A DNA stretch of 64,000 bases from Agromyces sp. SYSU T00194. Lineage in GTDB: Bacteria; Actinomycetota; Actinomycetes; Actinomycetales; Microbacteriaceae. The translations under genes and the position numbers were made by a program. This document shows positions 54,557 to 63,471 of this stretch, piece after piece. The notes under the pieces were generated by a model that was not told where the DNA came from, searched no databases, and saw only the letters and a list, made by a program, of their open reading frames with translations. Numbering within the stretch: position 1 is the first letter of the stretch; each line of letters starts with the position of its first letter. The stretch spans positions 1,736,001-1,800,000 of the forward strand of contig NZ_JBEPJZ010000001.1 of NCBI RefSeq assembly GCF_040496035.1. The letters run 5' to 3'.

Positions 54557-55867
54557 CTAGGCCCTGCCGGACGCGGTGCGCGACCGGCGCGACAGCGCGT
54601 CGACGATGACCGCGAGCAGCAGCACGGCGCCGGTGACCATGAACCGCACCGACGAGTCGAGGTTCAGCAGCGTCAGGCCCGAGGCGATCGAGGCGATCAC
54701 CAGGATGCCGAGCAGCGCCGAGAACGCCGAACCGCGGCCGCCGAAGAGGCTCGTGCCGCCGATGACCGCCGCGGCGATCGCGTTCAGGTTGATGTCGCCG
54801 CCGCCCGAGCTCTGGTTCGACGCCGCGAGGCGCGCCGCCGCCATGAGGCCGCCGACCGCCGCGAAGGTCGAGCAGAGCATGAACACGGTGAGGTAGATGC
54901 GCTTGACCCGGATGCCCGCGCGACGCGCCGCCTCGACGTTGCCGCCGACCGCGTACACCGAGCGGCCCCAGCTCGTGCGGGTGAGGAAGAAGTTCATGAT
55001 CACCACGAGGGCGAGGAAGAACACGAACATCACGCTCACGCCACGGCCGGTGTTGAGGTAGTACACCGCGGCGCCCAGCAGCACCAGGATCGCTCCCGCG
55101 CGCAGCAGGATCGACACGGCCGACGCGCTCGACAGGTTCGCCGCGGCGCGCCGCCGCCCCGTGAGGAACAGCTGCAGCGCATAGGCCGCCGCCGTGAGCA
55201 CGACGAGCAGGTACGCGAGCCAGTCGGGCAGGAACATCTGCTGCGCGAACTGCACGATCCACGAGTCGAACGGGATGTTGATCGACCCGGTGCGGCCGAG
55301 CACCCAGAGCTGGAGCCCGAGGAAGCCCAGCAGGCCGGCGAGCGTGATCACGAAGCTCGGCACGCCGAAGCGGTTGTACAGCAACCCGTAGAACAGACCG
55401 ATGACGAGGCCGGCGAGGATCGACGCGAGGATCGACACCGCGAGCGGCCAGTCCATCTGCACGAACGTCACGGCGAGGATCGCCGCCGAGAGACCCGACA
55501 CCGAGCCGATCGACAGGTCGATCTCGCCGAGCAGCAGCACGAGCACCACGCCGAGCGCCAGGGTGCCGGTGGCGGCCATCTGGAGCGTGAGGTTGACGAG
55601 GTTGGTCGGCGAGAGGAACACCGGGTTGAGCGCCTGGAAGACGCCCCAGATGATGATCAGGCCGATGACCACCGGCAGGGAGCCGAGGTCGCCGCCGCGC
55701 ACGCGGCTGCCGAACTCGCGCAGCGCCCCGCCGACGCCCTTGTGCTGGATCAGCCGCTCGTCGTGGAGGTCGGCGAACTCGGTCTGGAGGACCTGCGCCT
55801 GCTCGCCCGTCACTGCGGGGGGTTCGTTGGTGGCGGGGCCGGAGCCCGGCTTGTCGGTGGTGCTCAT
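54557..55867 (-). CDS. xylH: Xylose-type ABC importer permease (XylH-like)
   Basis: 436-residue CUT2 permease, about ten to twelve membrane segments after a 65-residue cytoplasmic N-terminus. LVLLLGEIDLSIGSVSGLSA and VYAVGGNVEAARRAGIRVKR are the hallmark loops of the XylH/RbsC family; TSLFGGRGSAFSALLGILVI follows. Length fits XylH rather than the shorter RbsC. The start overlaps the ATPase stop by 4 nt. Substrate xylose is inferred from the binding-protein sequence. Confidence 0.88.
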   Translation of the reverse strand: MSTTDKPGSGPATNEPPAVTGEQAQVLQTEFADLHDERLIQHKGVGGALREFGSRVRGGDLGSLPVVIGLIIIWGVFQALNPVFLSPTNLVNLTLQMAATGTLALGVVLVLLLGEIDLSIGSVSGLSAAILAVTFVQMDWPLAVSILASILAGLVIGLFYGLLYNRFGVPSFVITLAGLLGFLGLQLWVLGRTGSINIPFDSWIVQFAQQMFLPDWLAYLLVVLTAAAYALQLFLTGRRRAAANLSSASAVSILLRAGAILVLLGAAVYYLNTGRGVSVMFVFFLALVVIMNFFLTRTSWGRSVYAVGGNVEAARRAGIRVKRIYLTVFMLCSTFAAVGGLMAAARLAASNQSSGGGDINLNAIAAAVIGGTSLFGGRGSAFSALLGILVIASIASGLTLLNLDSSVRFMVTGAVLLLAVIVDALSRRSRTASGRA

Positions 55868-56715
55868 GCCTCAGGCTCCTCGTCGAGGTCGTCCCCGGGG
55901 AGGGGGGTGGCTGCGGTCTTGGCGGCGGCGCGACGGGTGACGGCGTTGTCGGTCGCACCGGTGATCGCCGAGATGATCGTCTCGCTCGAGACATCCGACA
56001 CCCGGAAGGTGCCGTTGTTGCGCCCGAGGCGGAGCACGACGACGCGGTCGGCGACCGCCATGACGTCGGCCATGTTGTGGCTGATCAGGATGACGCCGTG
56101 GCCGCGGTCGCGGAGGCGCTCGACGAGGTTCAGCACCTCGGCGGTCTGGGCGACGCCGAGGGCTGCGGTCGGCTCGTCGAGGATCACGATGCTGGGCTCG
56201 CCGATGAGCGAGCGTGCGATCGCGACGGTCTGCCGCTGGCCGCCGGAGAGGGATGCCACGGCGATCCGCACCGACGGGATCTTGGCGCTCAGCTCGCGGA
56301 GGAGGCTCCACGAGCGCTGCTCCATCTCGACCTCGTCGAGCGTGCCGCCGTGCTTGAGCTCCTGGCCGAGCCAGAGGTTGGAGACCACGTCGAGGTTGTC
56401 GCAGAGCGCGAGGTCCTGGTAGACGGTCGCGATGCCGAGGTCGCGCGAGTCGGTCGGGCTCTGGATGGAGACCGCGCGGCCCTCGAACTCGATCTCGCCG
56501 GAGTCGGGCGGATGCACTCCGGCCAGCACCTTCACGAGGGTGGACTTGCCGGCGCCGTTGTCGCCGACGAGGGCGACGACCTCGCCCTGGTGGACATCGA
56601 GCTCGATGTCCTTCAGCGCCTGCACGGCGCCGAATCGCTTGCTGACGCCGCGGAGCCGCAGTACCTGCTCGTGCGGCCGTCCGCCGGCCTGCTTGGTGGG
56701 TGACGTCACTGTCAT
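55864..56715 (-). CDS. xylG: Xylose-type ABC importer ATPase, single-domain (XylG-like)
   Basis: 283 residues with one nucleotide-binding domain: Walker A ALVGDNGAGKSTLVKVLAG, Q-loop ATVYQDLALCDNLDVVSNLW, signature SLSGGQRQTVAIARSL, Walker B IVILDEPTAALGVAQTAEVL, H-loop VILISHNM. Classic XylG and RbsA are about 500 residues with two such domains; here the second is absent, and the frame ends in a natural Pro/acidic tail, so the channel probably carries a homodimer. A 16-bp hairpin separates it from the binding-protein gene upstream. Confidence 0.88.
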   Translation of the reverse strand: MTVTSPTKQAGGRPHEQVLRLRGVSKRFGAVQALKDIELDVHQGEVVALVGDNGAGKSTLVKVLAGVHPPDSGEIEFEGRAVSIQSPTDSRDLGIATVYQDLALCDNLDVVSNLWLGQELKHGGTLDEVEMEQRSWSLLRELSAKIPSVRIAVASLSGGQRQTVAIARSLIGEPSIVILDEPTAALGVAQTAEVLNLVERLRDRGHGVILISHNMADVMAVADRVVVLRLGRNNGTFRVSDVSSETIISAITGATDNAVTRRAAAKTAATPLPGDDLDEEPEA

Positions 56716-56784
56716 GTGTTCATCCTCGTGACTCGGGTCCCGGAAGGGAAGGGGTGTCGGATGCCCCGCCGGGGGCGGTGCGCG

Positions 56785-56820
56785 CGACGGGCCGGGAGGT
56801 GGTGACCTCCCGGCCCGTCG
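56785..56820 (-). terminator. Intercistronic hairpin between xylF and xylG
   Basis: CGACGGGCCGGGAGGT (56785-56800) and ACCTCCCGGCCCGTCG (56805-56820), perfect 16-bp stem with a 4-nt loop, 11 nt after the xylF stop. Likely partial terminator/mRNA stabiliser giving excess binding protein. Confidence 0.8.
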
Positions 56821-56831
56821 CCATGGCGGTG

Positions 56832-57917
56832 TTACTCGATGCCGGCAGCGGCGCAGGCGTCCGCGTACTCGGCGGTGCAGATGTCCTCGACGGTGTAGAA
56901 CCCGTCGGCGACGACCGTGTCCATGATGTTGTCCACGGTCACGACGACCGGCTCGAGCAGGGTCGACGGCGTGCCGTCCACGTCCACGTCACCGGTGACC
57001 TCCTCGCCGTTGGCGAGCTGCACGGCGATCTCCGCAGCGAGCTCGGCCTCGGCCTTGATCGCCTTGTAGATCGTCATGTACTGGTCACCCGCGACGATGC
57101 GCTGGATGGCGGTGATCTCCGCGTCCTGGCCCGTCACGACGGGCAGCGGGTCGAGGTTGGCGGCGCGCATGGCGGCGATGGCGCCACCGGCGGTGCCGTC
57201 GTTGGCGGCGTAGACGGCGACGAGGTCGTCACCGAACTGCGTCAGCTGGCCGGCGACCCACTCCTGTGCCTGGTCGGGGCTCCAGTCCGGCGTGTCGAAC
57301 TCGGCGACCACGTTCAGGTCGCTCGCGTCGATCACCGAGTGGGCGCCCGCCTTGAACAGCGTCGCGTTGCCGTCGGTCGGCGACCCGTTGACCATCAGGA
57401 TGTCGCCGTCGCCGTTGCCGTCCGCGTCGAGCTTCTCGACGAGCGCGGTGCCCTGCAGCTCGCCGACCTTCTCGTTGTCGAACGAGATGTAGTAGGCGAG
57501 GTCGCCGCCGGCGATGAGGCGGTCGTACGAGACGACCGGCACGCCCTGGGCGGATGCCGCGTTCACGATGCTGACGGCAGCCTCGGCGTCGACCGGGTCG
57601 AGCACCATGACCGACACGCCCTGCGCCAGGGCCGACTCGGCCTGCTGCTGCTGCTTGGCCGCGTCCTGGTCGGCGTTCGAGTAGACGATCTCGTAGTCGC
57701 CGAGCTCGGCGACCTTCGCCTCGAACAGCGGGCGGTCGAACGCCTCGTAGCGCGTGGTCTTCGACTCCGGCAGGAGGAGTGCGATCGATGCGCCCTCACC
57801 CGATGCCGAGTCGCCGCCGTCGCTGCTGCCGCCGTCGCTGGCGCACGCGGACAGTGCACCGACCGCGAGCACCGCACCGGCGGCGAGTGATGCGAGTCTC
57901 TTGATGGACTTCCTCAT
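56832..57917 (-). CDS. xylF: Xylose-binding lipoprotein (XylF-like)
   Basis: 361-residue periplasmic-binding-protein-type lipoprotein. Lipobox LSAC with Cys near residue 25, a Gly/Ser/Asp linker, then IALLLPESKTTRYEAFDRPL, AESALAQGVSVMVLDPVDAE and VPVVSYDRLIAGGDLAYYIS, which closely follow the XylF pattern (YDRLI, SFDNEKVGELQG). GAGAGG precedes the ATG at 57917. First gene of the xylFGH operon; regulated, by position, by the divergent-oriented upstream ROK protein through the AAGTC palindrome. Confidence 0.9.
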   Translation of the reverse strand: MRKSIKRLASLAAGAVLAVGALSACASDGGSSDGGDSASGEGASIALLLPESKTTRYEAFDRPLFEAKVAELGDYEIVYSNADQDAAKQQQQAESALAQGVSVMVLDPVDAEAAVSIVNAASAQGVPVVSYDRLIAGGDLAYYISFDNEKVGELQGTALVEKLDADGNGDGDILMVNGSPTDGNATLFKAGAHSVIDASDLNVVAEFDTPDWSPDQAQEWVAGQLTQFGDDLVAVYAANDGTAGGAIAAMRAANLDPLPVVTGQDAEITAIQRIVAGDQYMTIYKAIKAEAELAAEIAVQLANGEEVTGDVDVDGTPSTLLEPVVVTVDNIMDTVVADGFYTVEDICTAEYADACAAAGIE

Positions 57918-57988
57918 TGAAATACCTCTCACTAGGCCGCCCTCGTCGGCGGTGTTCCCCATGTTCGTCCGATCGCCGCGTTGGCGTC

Positions 57989-58008
57989 AAGTCTTGAACT
58001 CATGACTT
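57989..58008 (-). promoter_or_regulatory. Candidate ROK operator upstream of xylF
   Basis: Palindrome AAGTC-T-TGA-AC-TCA-T-GACTT with 16 of 20 positions symmetric. It overlaps a leftward TTGACG -35 (57990 to 57985), followed 18 bp on by a weak GAACAT. Good position for repression of xylFGH by the ROK regulator. Confidence 0.55.
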
Positions 58009-58064
58009 TGGTAACGGGATGGTCACGGTCCAGTTGTCGAATCCAATCGACTCCCGGCAGTCGC

Positions 58065-59255
58065 TCAGGCCGGGGTCTTGTCGGCGATCTCGATGGGCAT
58101 CGGGGCGTGCTCGAGGGCCAGTGCGATCGCGCCCTGCAGGGCGGCGCGATCGGCCCAGGAGGCCGTCACCACCTCGGGCATCCCATCGGCCGACGGGAGC
58201 GCGGATCGCTCGAGGGCGTGCCGGAGCGGGGCGAGCAGCGTCTCGCCGGCGAGGCCGAGGTCGCCGCCGACGACGATGCGCTCCGGGTCGAAGAGGTTGC
58301 TGAGGTTCGCCGCGGCGATGCCGATGTGCCGCCCCGCGTCGGCGATCACCCGCTGCGAGCTCGCGTCGCCCTGCTCGGCCGCGTGGACGAGGTCGCTCAC
58401 CCGGTGCATCCCCGCATCCTCGCGGAACAGCGCGAGCAGCGCCGGGCCCGCGGCCAGCGTCTCCAGGCACCCGCGGTTGCCGCAGCGGCAGATCGGCCCG
58501 TTCTCGTCGATCGTCACGTGCCCGATCTGGCCGGCCTTGCCCGTGACGCCGTGGAACGGCGTGCCGTCGATCATGATCGCCGCGCTGATGTGGTGCCCGA
58601 CATGGAGGAACGCCGCCGCCGTCGAGTCGCGCGCCGCTCCGCTGCGCACCTCGGCCAGACCGCCGAGGTTGGCCTCGCTGTCGACGAAGACCGGTCGGTC
58701 CAGTCGTGCCGAGAGCGCCTCGCCCACGTCGATGCCCTCCCAGCCGCGGAGGAGCCCGGGCGTGGACACCATGCCGGTGCGGTGGTCGACCGGTGCGGGG
58801 ATGCCGAGGCCGATGGCGAGCAGCTCGGGGATGCCCGTGCCGAGCGACTCGCACATGTCACCGAGCAGCAGGCCGACCCGGTCGAGTTCCGCGTCGTGGC
58901 GGTGGTCGAGCGAGAGCGGCACGTGGGTCTCGGCGACGATCGCGGTGCTGGCATCGGCGATGGCGATGCGCAGGTGGCGGGAGGAGAAGTGGACGCCCGC
59001 GACGAGTCCGATCTCGTGCGAGAGCGTGACCATGGTGGCGCGCCGGCCGCTGCGCGAGGTGATCGACGTGTGCAGCACGCCGGAGGCCGAGAGCTCCTTG
59101 ACGATGTTCGACACCGTGGCGGGCGAGAGTCCCGTCGTTCCGGCGAGCTCGACCTGCGTGAGTCGCCCGTGATGCCGGAGCGATTCGACGATTCTCGCCC
59201 GGTTGGCTTCACGAAGTGAAGTCTGCGAACCCGGCGTCGGGTTTCTGCGCGCCAC
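58065..59255 (-). CDS. ROK-family transcriptional regulator (XylR/NagC type)
   Basis: 396 residues. N-terminal winged helix (NRARIVESLRHHGRLTQVEL, GLSPATVSNIVKELSASGVL) joined to a ROK sugar-kinase-like domain with IGLGIPAPVDHRTG and the zinc site GHVTIDENGPICRCGNRGCL (His, three Cys). The kinase-type catalytic Asp region is degenerate enough that regulation, not catalysis, is its role. GTG at 59255 is chosen because TAGGGT (59267 to 59262) lies six bases upstream, giving a leaderless mRNA; GTG at 59261 is the alternative. Same orientation as and upstream of xylFGH, hence its presumed repressor. Confidence 0.9.
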   Translation of the reverse strand: MARRNPTPGSQTSLREANRARIVESLRHHGRLTQVELAGTTGLSPATVSNIVKELSASGVLHTSITSRSGRRATMVTLSHEIGLVAGVHFSSRHLRIAIADASTAIVAETHVPLSLDHRHDAELDRVGLLLGDMCESLGTGIPELLAIGLGIPAPVDHRTGMVSTPGLLRGWEGIDVGEALSARLDRPVFVDSEANLGGLAEVRSGAARDSTAAAFLHVGHHISAAIMIDGTPFHGVTGKAGQIGHVTIDENGPICRCGNRGCLETLAAGPALLALFREDAGMHRVSDLVHAAEQGDASSQRVIADAGRHIGIAAANLSNLFDPERIVVGGDLGLAGETLLAPLRHALERSALPSADGMPEVVTASWADRAALQGAIALALEHAPMPIEIADKTPA

Positions 59256-59273
59256 ACGCACACCCTACACACA

Positions 59274-59308
59274 GTGCATGCACCGCGTGCATCACGCGAT
59301 GCACGCGG
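59274..59308. promoter_or_regulatory. GTGCAT palindromes upstream of the ROK gene
   Basis: GTGCATGCAC (59274-59283) is a perfect 10-bp palindrome; CCGCGTGCATC (59283-59293) and GATGCACGCGG (59298-59308) form an 11-bp inverted repeat with a 4-bp spacer. They sit just upstream of the ROK -10 and may be autoregulatory sites or sites of the LacI protein whose remnant lies beside them. Confidence 0.45.
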
Positions 59309-59312
59309 CTCG

Positions 59313-59542
59313 AACGCCGAGCTGCTGCCCGCCATGTCGGAGCCGCCGACCGCGATCTTCGCCGGCAGCGACCTGCAGGCGCTCGGGGTACTCGAATCGG
59401 CGCGCACGCTCGGCATCCTGGTGCCCGAGCGCCTCTCGCTCGTCGGCTACGACGACATCCCGCTGTCGCGATGGGTGAGCCCGGCGCCCACGACATGCGC
59501 CTCGCCGCCCGCGTGGTGGTGCGCGCGAGCACCGCACCGCCG
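59313..59542 (+). pseudogene. LacI-family regulator remnant (C-terminal fragment, frameshifted)
   Basis: Frame one (59313-59486) reads NAELLPAMSEPPTAIFAGSD, then LQALGVLESARTLGILVPER and SLVGYDDIPLSRWVSP, the standard end of a LacI sensor domain. About 20 residues that should follow (PLTT... dimer strand) are missing, and the usual C-terminal end reappears in another frame as DMRLAARVVVRASTAPP (59492-59542). There is no HTH, no start and no ribosome site. Clearly the tail of a deleted regulator, left between the ROK gene and the repair gene. Confidence 0.8.
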
Positions 59543-59578
59543 CACGCCTGCGCCGGGGCGGGTGGGAGGATGGGGGTC

Positions 59579-60148
59579 ATGGCACTGCACATCACGGGCG
59601 ACGACGCCGCCGACGAGCTGCTCACGACCGACCCCTTCGCGCTCCTGGTGGGCATGCTGCTCGACCAGCAGGTCGCCATGGAGACCGCGTTCGCCGGCCC
59701 GGCGAAGATCAGCGACCGGCTCGGCACGACGGATGCCACCGAGATCGCCGCGATTGACCCCGACGCGTTCGCGGCGGCGTTCAAGCAGCCGCCCGCCGTC
59801 CACCGCTTCCCGGGATCGATGGCGGGGCGCGTGCAGGCGCTCGCCGCGGCCGTGCGCGACGACTGGGGCGGCGACGCCGCCGCGATCTGGACCTCCGGGG
59901 CGCCCGCGGGCGCCGAGGTGCTGCGGCGGCTGAAGGCCCTGCCCGGGTTCGGCGACCAGAAGGCGCGCATCTTCCTGGCCCTGCTCGGCAAGCAGTGCGG
60001 GCTCGAGGCCGACGGCTGGCGGGAGGCCGCGGGCGCGTACGGCGAGGAGGGCTCGTTCCGCTCGGTGGCCGACATCACGTCACCCGAGTCGCTCGCGAAG
60101 GTGCGCGAGACCAAGCGCGCGGCCAAGGCCGCTGCGAAGGGGAAGTAG
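59579..60148 (+). CDS. HhH-GPD-type base-excision repair protein
   Basis: 189 residues. ALLVGMLLDQQVAMETAFAG opens the HhH-GPD fold; the helix-hairpin-helix is LKALPGFGDQKARIFLALLG. There is no FeS cluster and the protein is shorter than Nth/MutY/AlkA, matching the actinobacterial HhH-GPD base-excision family whose glycosylase activity is not well defined. GGAGG lies 9 nt before the ATG at 59579. The C-terminus is a Lys/Ala tail (ETKRAAKAAAKGK) likely to touch DNA. Confidence 0.88.
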   Translation: MALHITGDDAADELLTTDPFALLVGMLLDQQVAMETAFAGPAKISDRLGTTDATEIAAIDPDAFAAAFKQPPAVHRFPGSMAGRVQALAAAVRDDWGGDAAAIWTSGAPAGAEVLRRLKALPGFGDQKARIFLALLGKQCGLEADGWREAAGAYGEEGSFRSVADITSPESLAKVRETKRAAKAAAKGK

Positions 60149-60563
60149 GCGCCGGCGCAGGCGAGCGCCTGCGGCACGGCGCGTCGGCCCAGGGGCATCC
60201 GCTCGCCCTCGGGTTCGGAGCGTGTCGGTGGGTGGTGGCAGCATTGCCGACGCACCACAAGATGTAGTGGTGCGACCGAGCATCGGAACCCGGTGCGCGA
60301 CACGCCGGGGGAGATTCCACACCGAGAATTTCCGGCGGTGTGCACAGGTGTGGATAACCGCGCGGATGCCCCGGAAATCCGCCGATCGTGCACTCAGCGC
60401 TTGTGCAGAACCGGTGGATAAGTTGGTGGAAAACTACATCCGTGTAACTACATCATCTTGTGGTCGTTCCCCGGGGCGAACACTAGATGTAGTATCGGTC
60501 AGGCAGTTGAGGTACCAGGGGCCGGAGCCCCCTCCGGGGCCCGGAAATCAGAGGGGAAATCAG
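60149..60563 (+). promoter_or_regulatory. nrd operon control region: NrdR boxes and DnaA boxes
   Basis: 415 bp without a gene. NrdR-type 16-bp boxes: CCACAAGATGTAGTGG (60255-60270), CTACATCATCTTGTGG (60448-60463) and ACACTAGATGTAGTAT (60480-60495); the last two are 16 bp apart, the spacing normal for tandem NrdR boxes. A degenerate further copy starts near 60433. TGTGGATAA (60349-60357) is a perfect DnaA box and GGTGGATAA (60413-60421) a one-mismatch copy. TAGTAT (60490-60495) may be the -10, overlapped by the last NrdR box. NrdR represses with high ATP/dATP; DnaA links expression to replication. Confidence 0.8.
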
Positions 60564-60797
60564 ATGTCGGTGACGGTCTACACCAAGCCTTCGTGCGTCC
60601 AGTGCAACGCGACCTATCGCGCGCTCGACAGCAAGGGCATCGAGTACGACGTGCTCGATCTCTCGACCGACGAGCAGGCGCTCGCACAGGTGAAGGAGCT
60701 CGGCTACCTGCAGGCTCCGGTCGTCATCGCCGATGAGGACCACTGGTCCGGGTTCCGTCCCGACAAGATCGCCGAACTCGCCTCCCGGCTCGCGTAA
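60564..60797 (+). CDS. nrdH: Glutaredoxin-like protein NrdH
   Basis: 77-residue thioredoxin-fold electron donor for class Ib ribonucleotide reductase. Redox motif CVQC in VTVYTKPSCVQCNATYRALD; LQAPVVIADEDHWSGFRPDK is the NrdH-specific substrate face with the WSGFRP motif. GAGGGGAAA upstream of the ATG at 60564. First gene of nrdHIEF. Confidence 0.97.
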   Translation: MSVTVYTKPSCVQCNATYRALDSKGIEYDVLDLSTDEQALAQVKELGYLQAPVVIADEDHWSGFRPDKIAELASRLA

Positions 60798-60917
60798 GGC
60801 CCCACGGGTCGGGAGCCGGATCGGCTCCGCCTCGTCGGTGCCGCTTCCCCTCCCTCCCGGAGGAGCGATCGCACCACACCCTCGACCCACCAGGGCCATC
60901 CACGTACGGAGGCGGAC

Positions 60918-61331
60918 ATGACGGACCTCGTCTACTTCTCCAGCGTCTCGGGCAACACGCATCGGTTCATCGAGAAGCTCGGCCGCGAGGCCGCGCGCAT
61001 CCCGCTGTACCCCTCGGACGAGCCGCTCGTCGCCGACGAGCCCTACGTGCTCGTGCTCCCCACCTACGGCGGCGGCAACGGTGCCGGCGCCGTGCCCAAG
61101 CAGGTCATCAGGTTCCTGAACGACCCGCACAACCGCTCGCTCATCCGCGGCGTCATCGCCGCGGGCAACACCAACTTCGGATCGGGCTACTGCATCGCCG
61201 GCGACATCATCGCCGAGAAGTGCGGCGTGCCCTTCCTGTACAAGCTCGAACTCTTCGGAACGCCAGACGACGTCAGCGCCGTCAATGAGGGATTGGACGC
61301 ATTTTGGACAATGCAGCTGCAACCGCAGTGA
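60918..61331 (+). CDS. nrdI: Flavodoxin-like protein NrdI
   Basis: 137 residues. FMN phosphate loop [16 protein letters not shown] and the glycine-rich loop [35 protein letters not shown] completes the flavin site. Supplies superoxide to load the Mn-Tyr cofactor of NrdF. GGAGG upstream. Its last 28 bases overlap the assigned nrdE start. A 7-bp hairpin (GGAGCCG/CGGCTCC near 60815) lies between nrdH and nrdI. Confidence 0.97.
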   Translation: MTDLVYFSSVSGNTHRFIEKLGREAARIPLYPSDEPLVADEPYVLVLPTYGGGNGAGAVPKQVIRFLNDPHNRSLIRGVIAAGNTNFGSGYCIAGDIIAEKCGVPFLYKLELFGTPDDVSAVNEGLDAFWTMQLQPQ

Positions 61332-63463
61332 TCGACGCGCCTCGCGCATCGAGTGGCATGGACTACCACTCGCTGAACGCGATGCTGAACCTGTACGGCC
61401 CCAACGGCGAGATCCAGTTCGACAAGGACCGCGAGGCCGCACGCGAGTACTTCCTCCAGCACGTCAACCAGAACACCGTGTTCTTCCACTCCCTCAAGGA
61501 GCGGCTCGACTACCTGGTCGAGAAGGAGTACTACGAGGGCGCCGTACTCGAGCAGTACTCGTTCGAGTTCATCGAGCGCCTCAACACCCTCGCCTACTCG
61601 AAGAAGTTCCGCTTCGACACCTTCCTCGGCGCGTTCAAGTACTACACGAGCTACACGCTGAAGACATTCGACGGCAAGCGCTACCTCGAGCGCTTCGAGG
61701 ACCGCGTCGTGATGACCGCGCTCGGCCTCGCGCAGGGCGACGAGGACCTCGCGACCCACCTCGTCGAGGAGATCATCGCCGGCCGCTTCCAGCCCGCGAC
61801 CCCGACCTTCCTCAACACGGGCAAGGCGCAGCGCGGCGAGCTCGTCTCCTGCTTCCTCCTCCGCATCGAGGACAACATGGAGTCGATCTCGCGCGGCATC
61901 AACTCCGCGCTGCAGCTCTCCAAGCGCGGCGGCGGCGTGGCGCTCCTGCTCAGCAACATCCGCGAGGCCGGCGCCCCGATCAAGCAGATCGAGAACCAGT
62001 CGTCGGGCGTCATCCCGGTGATGAAGCTGCTGGAGGACTCGTTCTCCTACGCCAACCAGCTCGGGGCCCGCCAGGGCGCCGGCGCCGTGTACCTGAGCGC
62101 CCACCACCCCGACATCATGCGGTTCCTCGACACCAAGCGCGAGAACGCTGACGAGAAGATCCGCATCAAGACCCTGTCGCTCGGCGTGGTGATCCCCGAC
62201 ATCACCTTCGAGCTGGCGAAGAACAACGAGGACATGTACCTCTTCTCGCCGTACGACGTCGAGCGCGTCTACGGCAAGCCGTTCGGCGACGTGGCCATCT
62301 CCGAGCACTACCGCGAGATGGTGAACGACCCGCGCATCAAGAAGACGAAGATCAACGCGCGCCAGTTCTTCCAGACCCTCGCCGAGATCCAGTTCGAGTC
62401 GGGCTACCCCTACATCGTGTTCGAGGACACGGTCAACAAGGCCAACCCGATCAAGGGCCGCATCAACATGTCGAACCTGTGCTCGGAGATCCTCCAGGTC
62501 AACACGCCGACCACCTACCACGAAGACCTCAGCTACGCCGAGATCGGCAAGGACATCTCCTGCAACCTGGGGTCGCTGAACATCGCCCTCACCATGGACT
62601 CGCCGAACTTCGGCAAGACGGTCGAGACCGCCATCCGCGGCCTCACCTCGGTGTCGAACCAGAGCCACATCTCGTCGGTGCGCTCGGTGGAGGACGGCAA
62701 CGACAAGTCGCACGCCATCGGCCTCGGCCAGATGAACCTGCACGGCTACCTCGCCCGCGAGCACATCCACTACGGGTCCGCCGAGGGCATCGACTTCACG
62801 AACATCTACTTCTACACGGTGCTGTTCCACGCGCTGAACACGTCGAACCTCATCGCCAAGGAGCGCGGCGAGGCCTTCGACGGCTTCGCCGACTCGAAGT
62901 ACGCGTCGGGCGAGTTCTTCCGCAAGTACACGGATGCCCCGTGGGCGCCCGAGACCGAGCGGGTCGCGCAGCTCTTCGCCGACGCCGACGTGCACATCCC
63001 CACCCAGGAGGACTGGCGCGAGCTCGAGGCATCGGTCAAGGAGCACGGCATCTACAACCAGAACCTGCAGGCCGTGCCGCCCACCGGGTCGATCTCCTAC
63101 ATCAACAACTCGACCTCGTCGATCCACCCGATCGCCTCGAAGATCGAGATCCGCAAGGAGGGCAAGCTCGGGCGCGTGTACTACCCGGCGCCCTTCATGA
63201 CGAACGAGAACCTCGAGTACTACGAGGACGCGTACGAGATCGGCTACGAGAAGGTCATCGACACGTACGCCGCGGCGACGCAGCACGTCGACCAGGGCCT
63301 GTCGCTCACGCTGTTCTTCAAGGACACCGCGACCACCCGCGACATCAACCGGGCCCAGATCTACGCATGGCGCAAGGGCATCAAGACCATCTACTACATC
63401 CGCCTGCGGCAGCTGGCGCTCGAGGGCACGGACATGTCCGAGTGCGTCTCGTGCATGCTGTGA
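61304..63463 (+). CDS. nrdE: Class Ib ribonucleotide reductase, alpha subunit
   Basis: 719-residue catalytic subunit that reduces ribonucleoside diphosphates. [40 protein letters not shown] (active-site Cys in [11 protein letters not shown]), [15 protein letters not shown] and [20 protein letters not shown] are class Ib landmarks; the C-terminal redox pair is CVSCML. No ATP-cone is present, as in other NrdE. The start is uncertain: TTG at 61304 (GAGGGA 11 nt upstream) or GTG at 61328, which would give the common GTGA overlap with nrdI; conserved sequence starts at Met61358. Confidence 0.96.
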   Translation: MDNAAATAVIDAPRASSGMDYHSLNAMLNLYGPNGEIQFDKDREAAREYFLQHVNQNTVFFHSLKERLDYLVEKEYYEGAVLEQYSFEFIERLNTLAYSKKFRFDTFLGAFKYYTSYTLKTFDGKRYLERFEDRVVMTALGLAQGDEDLATHLVEEIIAGRFQPATPTFLNTGKAQRGELVSCFLLRIEDNMESISRGINSALQLSKRGGGVALLLSNIREAGAPIKQIENQSSGVIPVMKLLEDSFSYANQLGARQGAGAVYLSAHHPDIMRFLDTKRENADEKIRIKTLSLGVVIPDITFELAKNNEDMYLFSPYDVERVYGKPFGDVAISEHYREMVNDPRIKKTKINARQFFQTLAEIQFESGYPYIVFEDTVNKANPIKGRINMSNLCSEILQVNTPTTYHEDLSYAEIGKDISCNLGSLNIALTMDSPNFGKTVETAIRGLTSVSNQSHISSVRSVEDGNDKSHAIGLGQMNLHGYLAREHIHYGSAEGIDFTNIYFYTVLFHALNTSNLIAKERGEAFDGFADSKYASGEFFRKYTDAPWAPETERVAQLFADADVHIPTQEDWRELEASVKEHGIYNQNLQAVPPTGSISYINNSTSSIHPIASKIEIRKEGKLGRVYYPAPFMTNENLEYYEDAYEIGYEKVIDTYAAATQHVDQGLSLTLFFKDTATTRDINRAQIYAWRKGIKTIYYIRLRQLALEGTDMSECVSCML

Positions 63464-63471
63464 CCGTCTGA

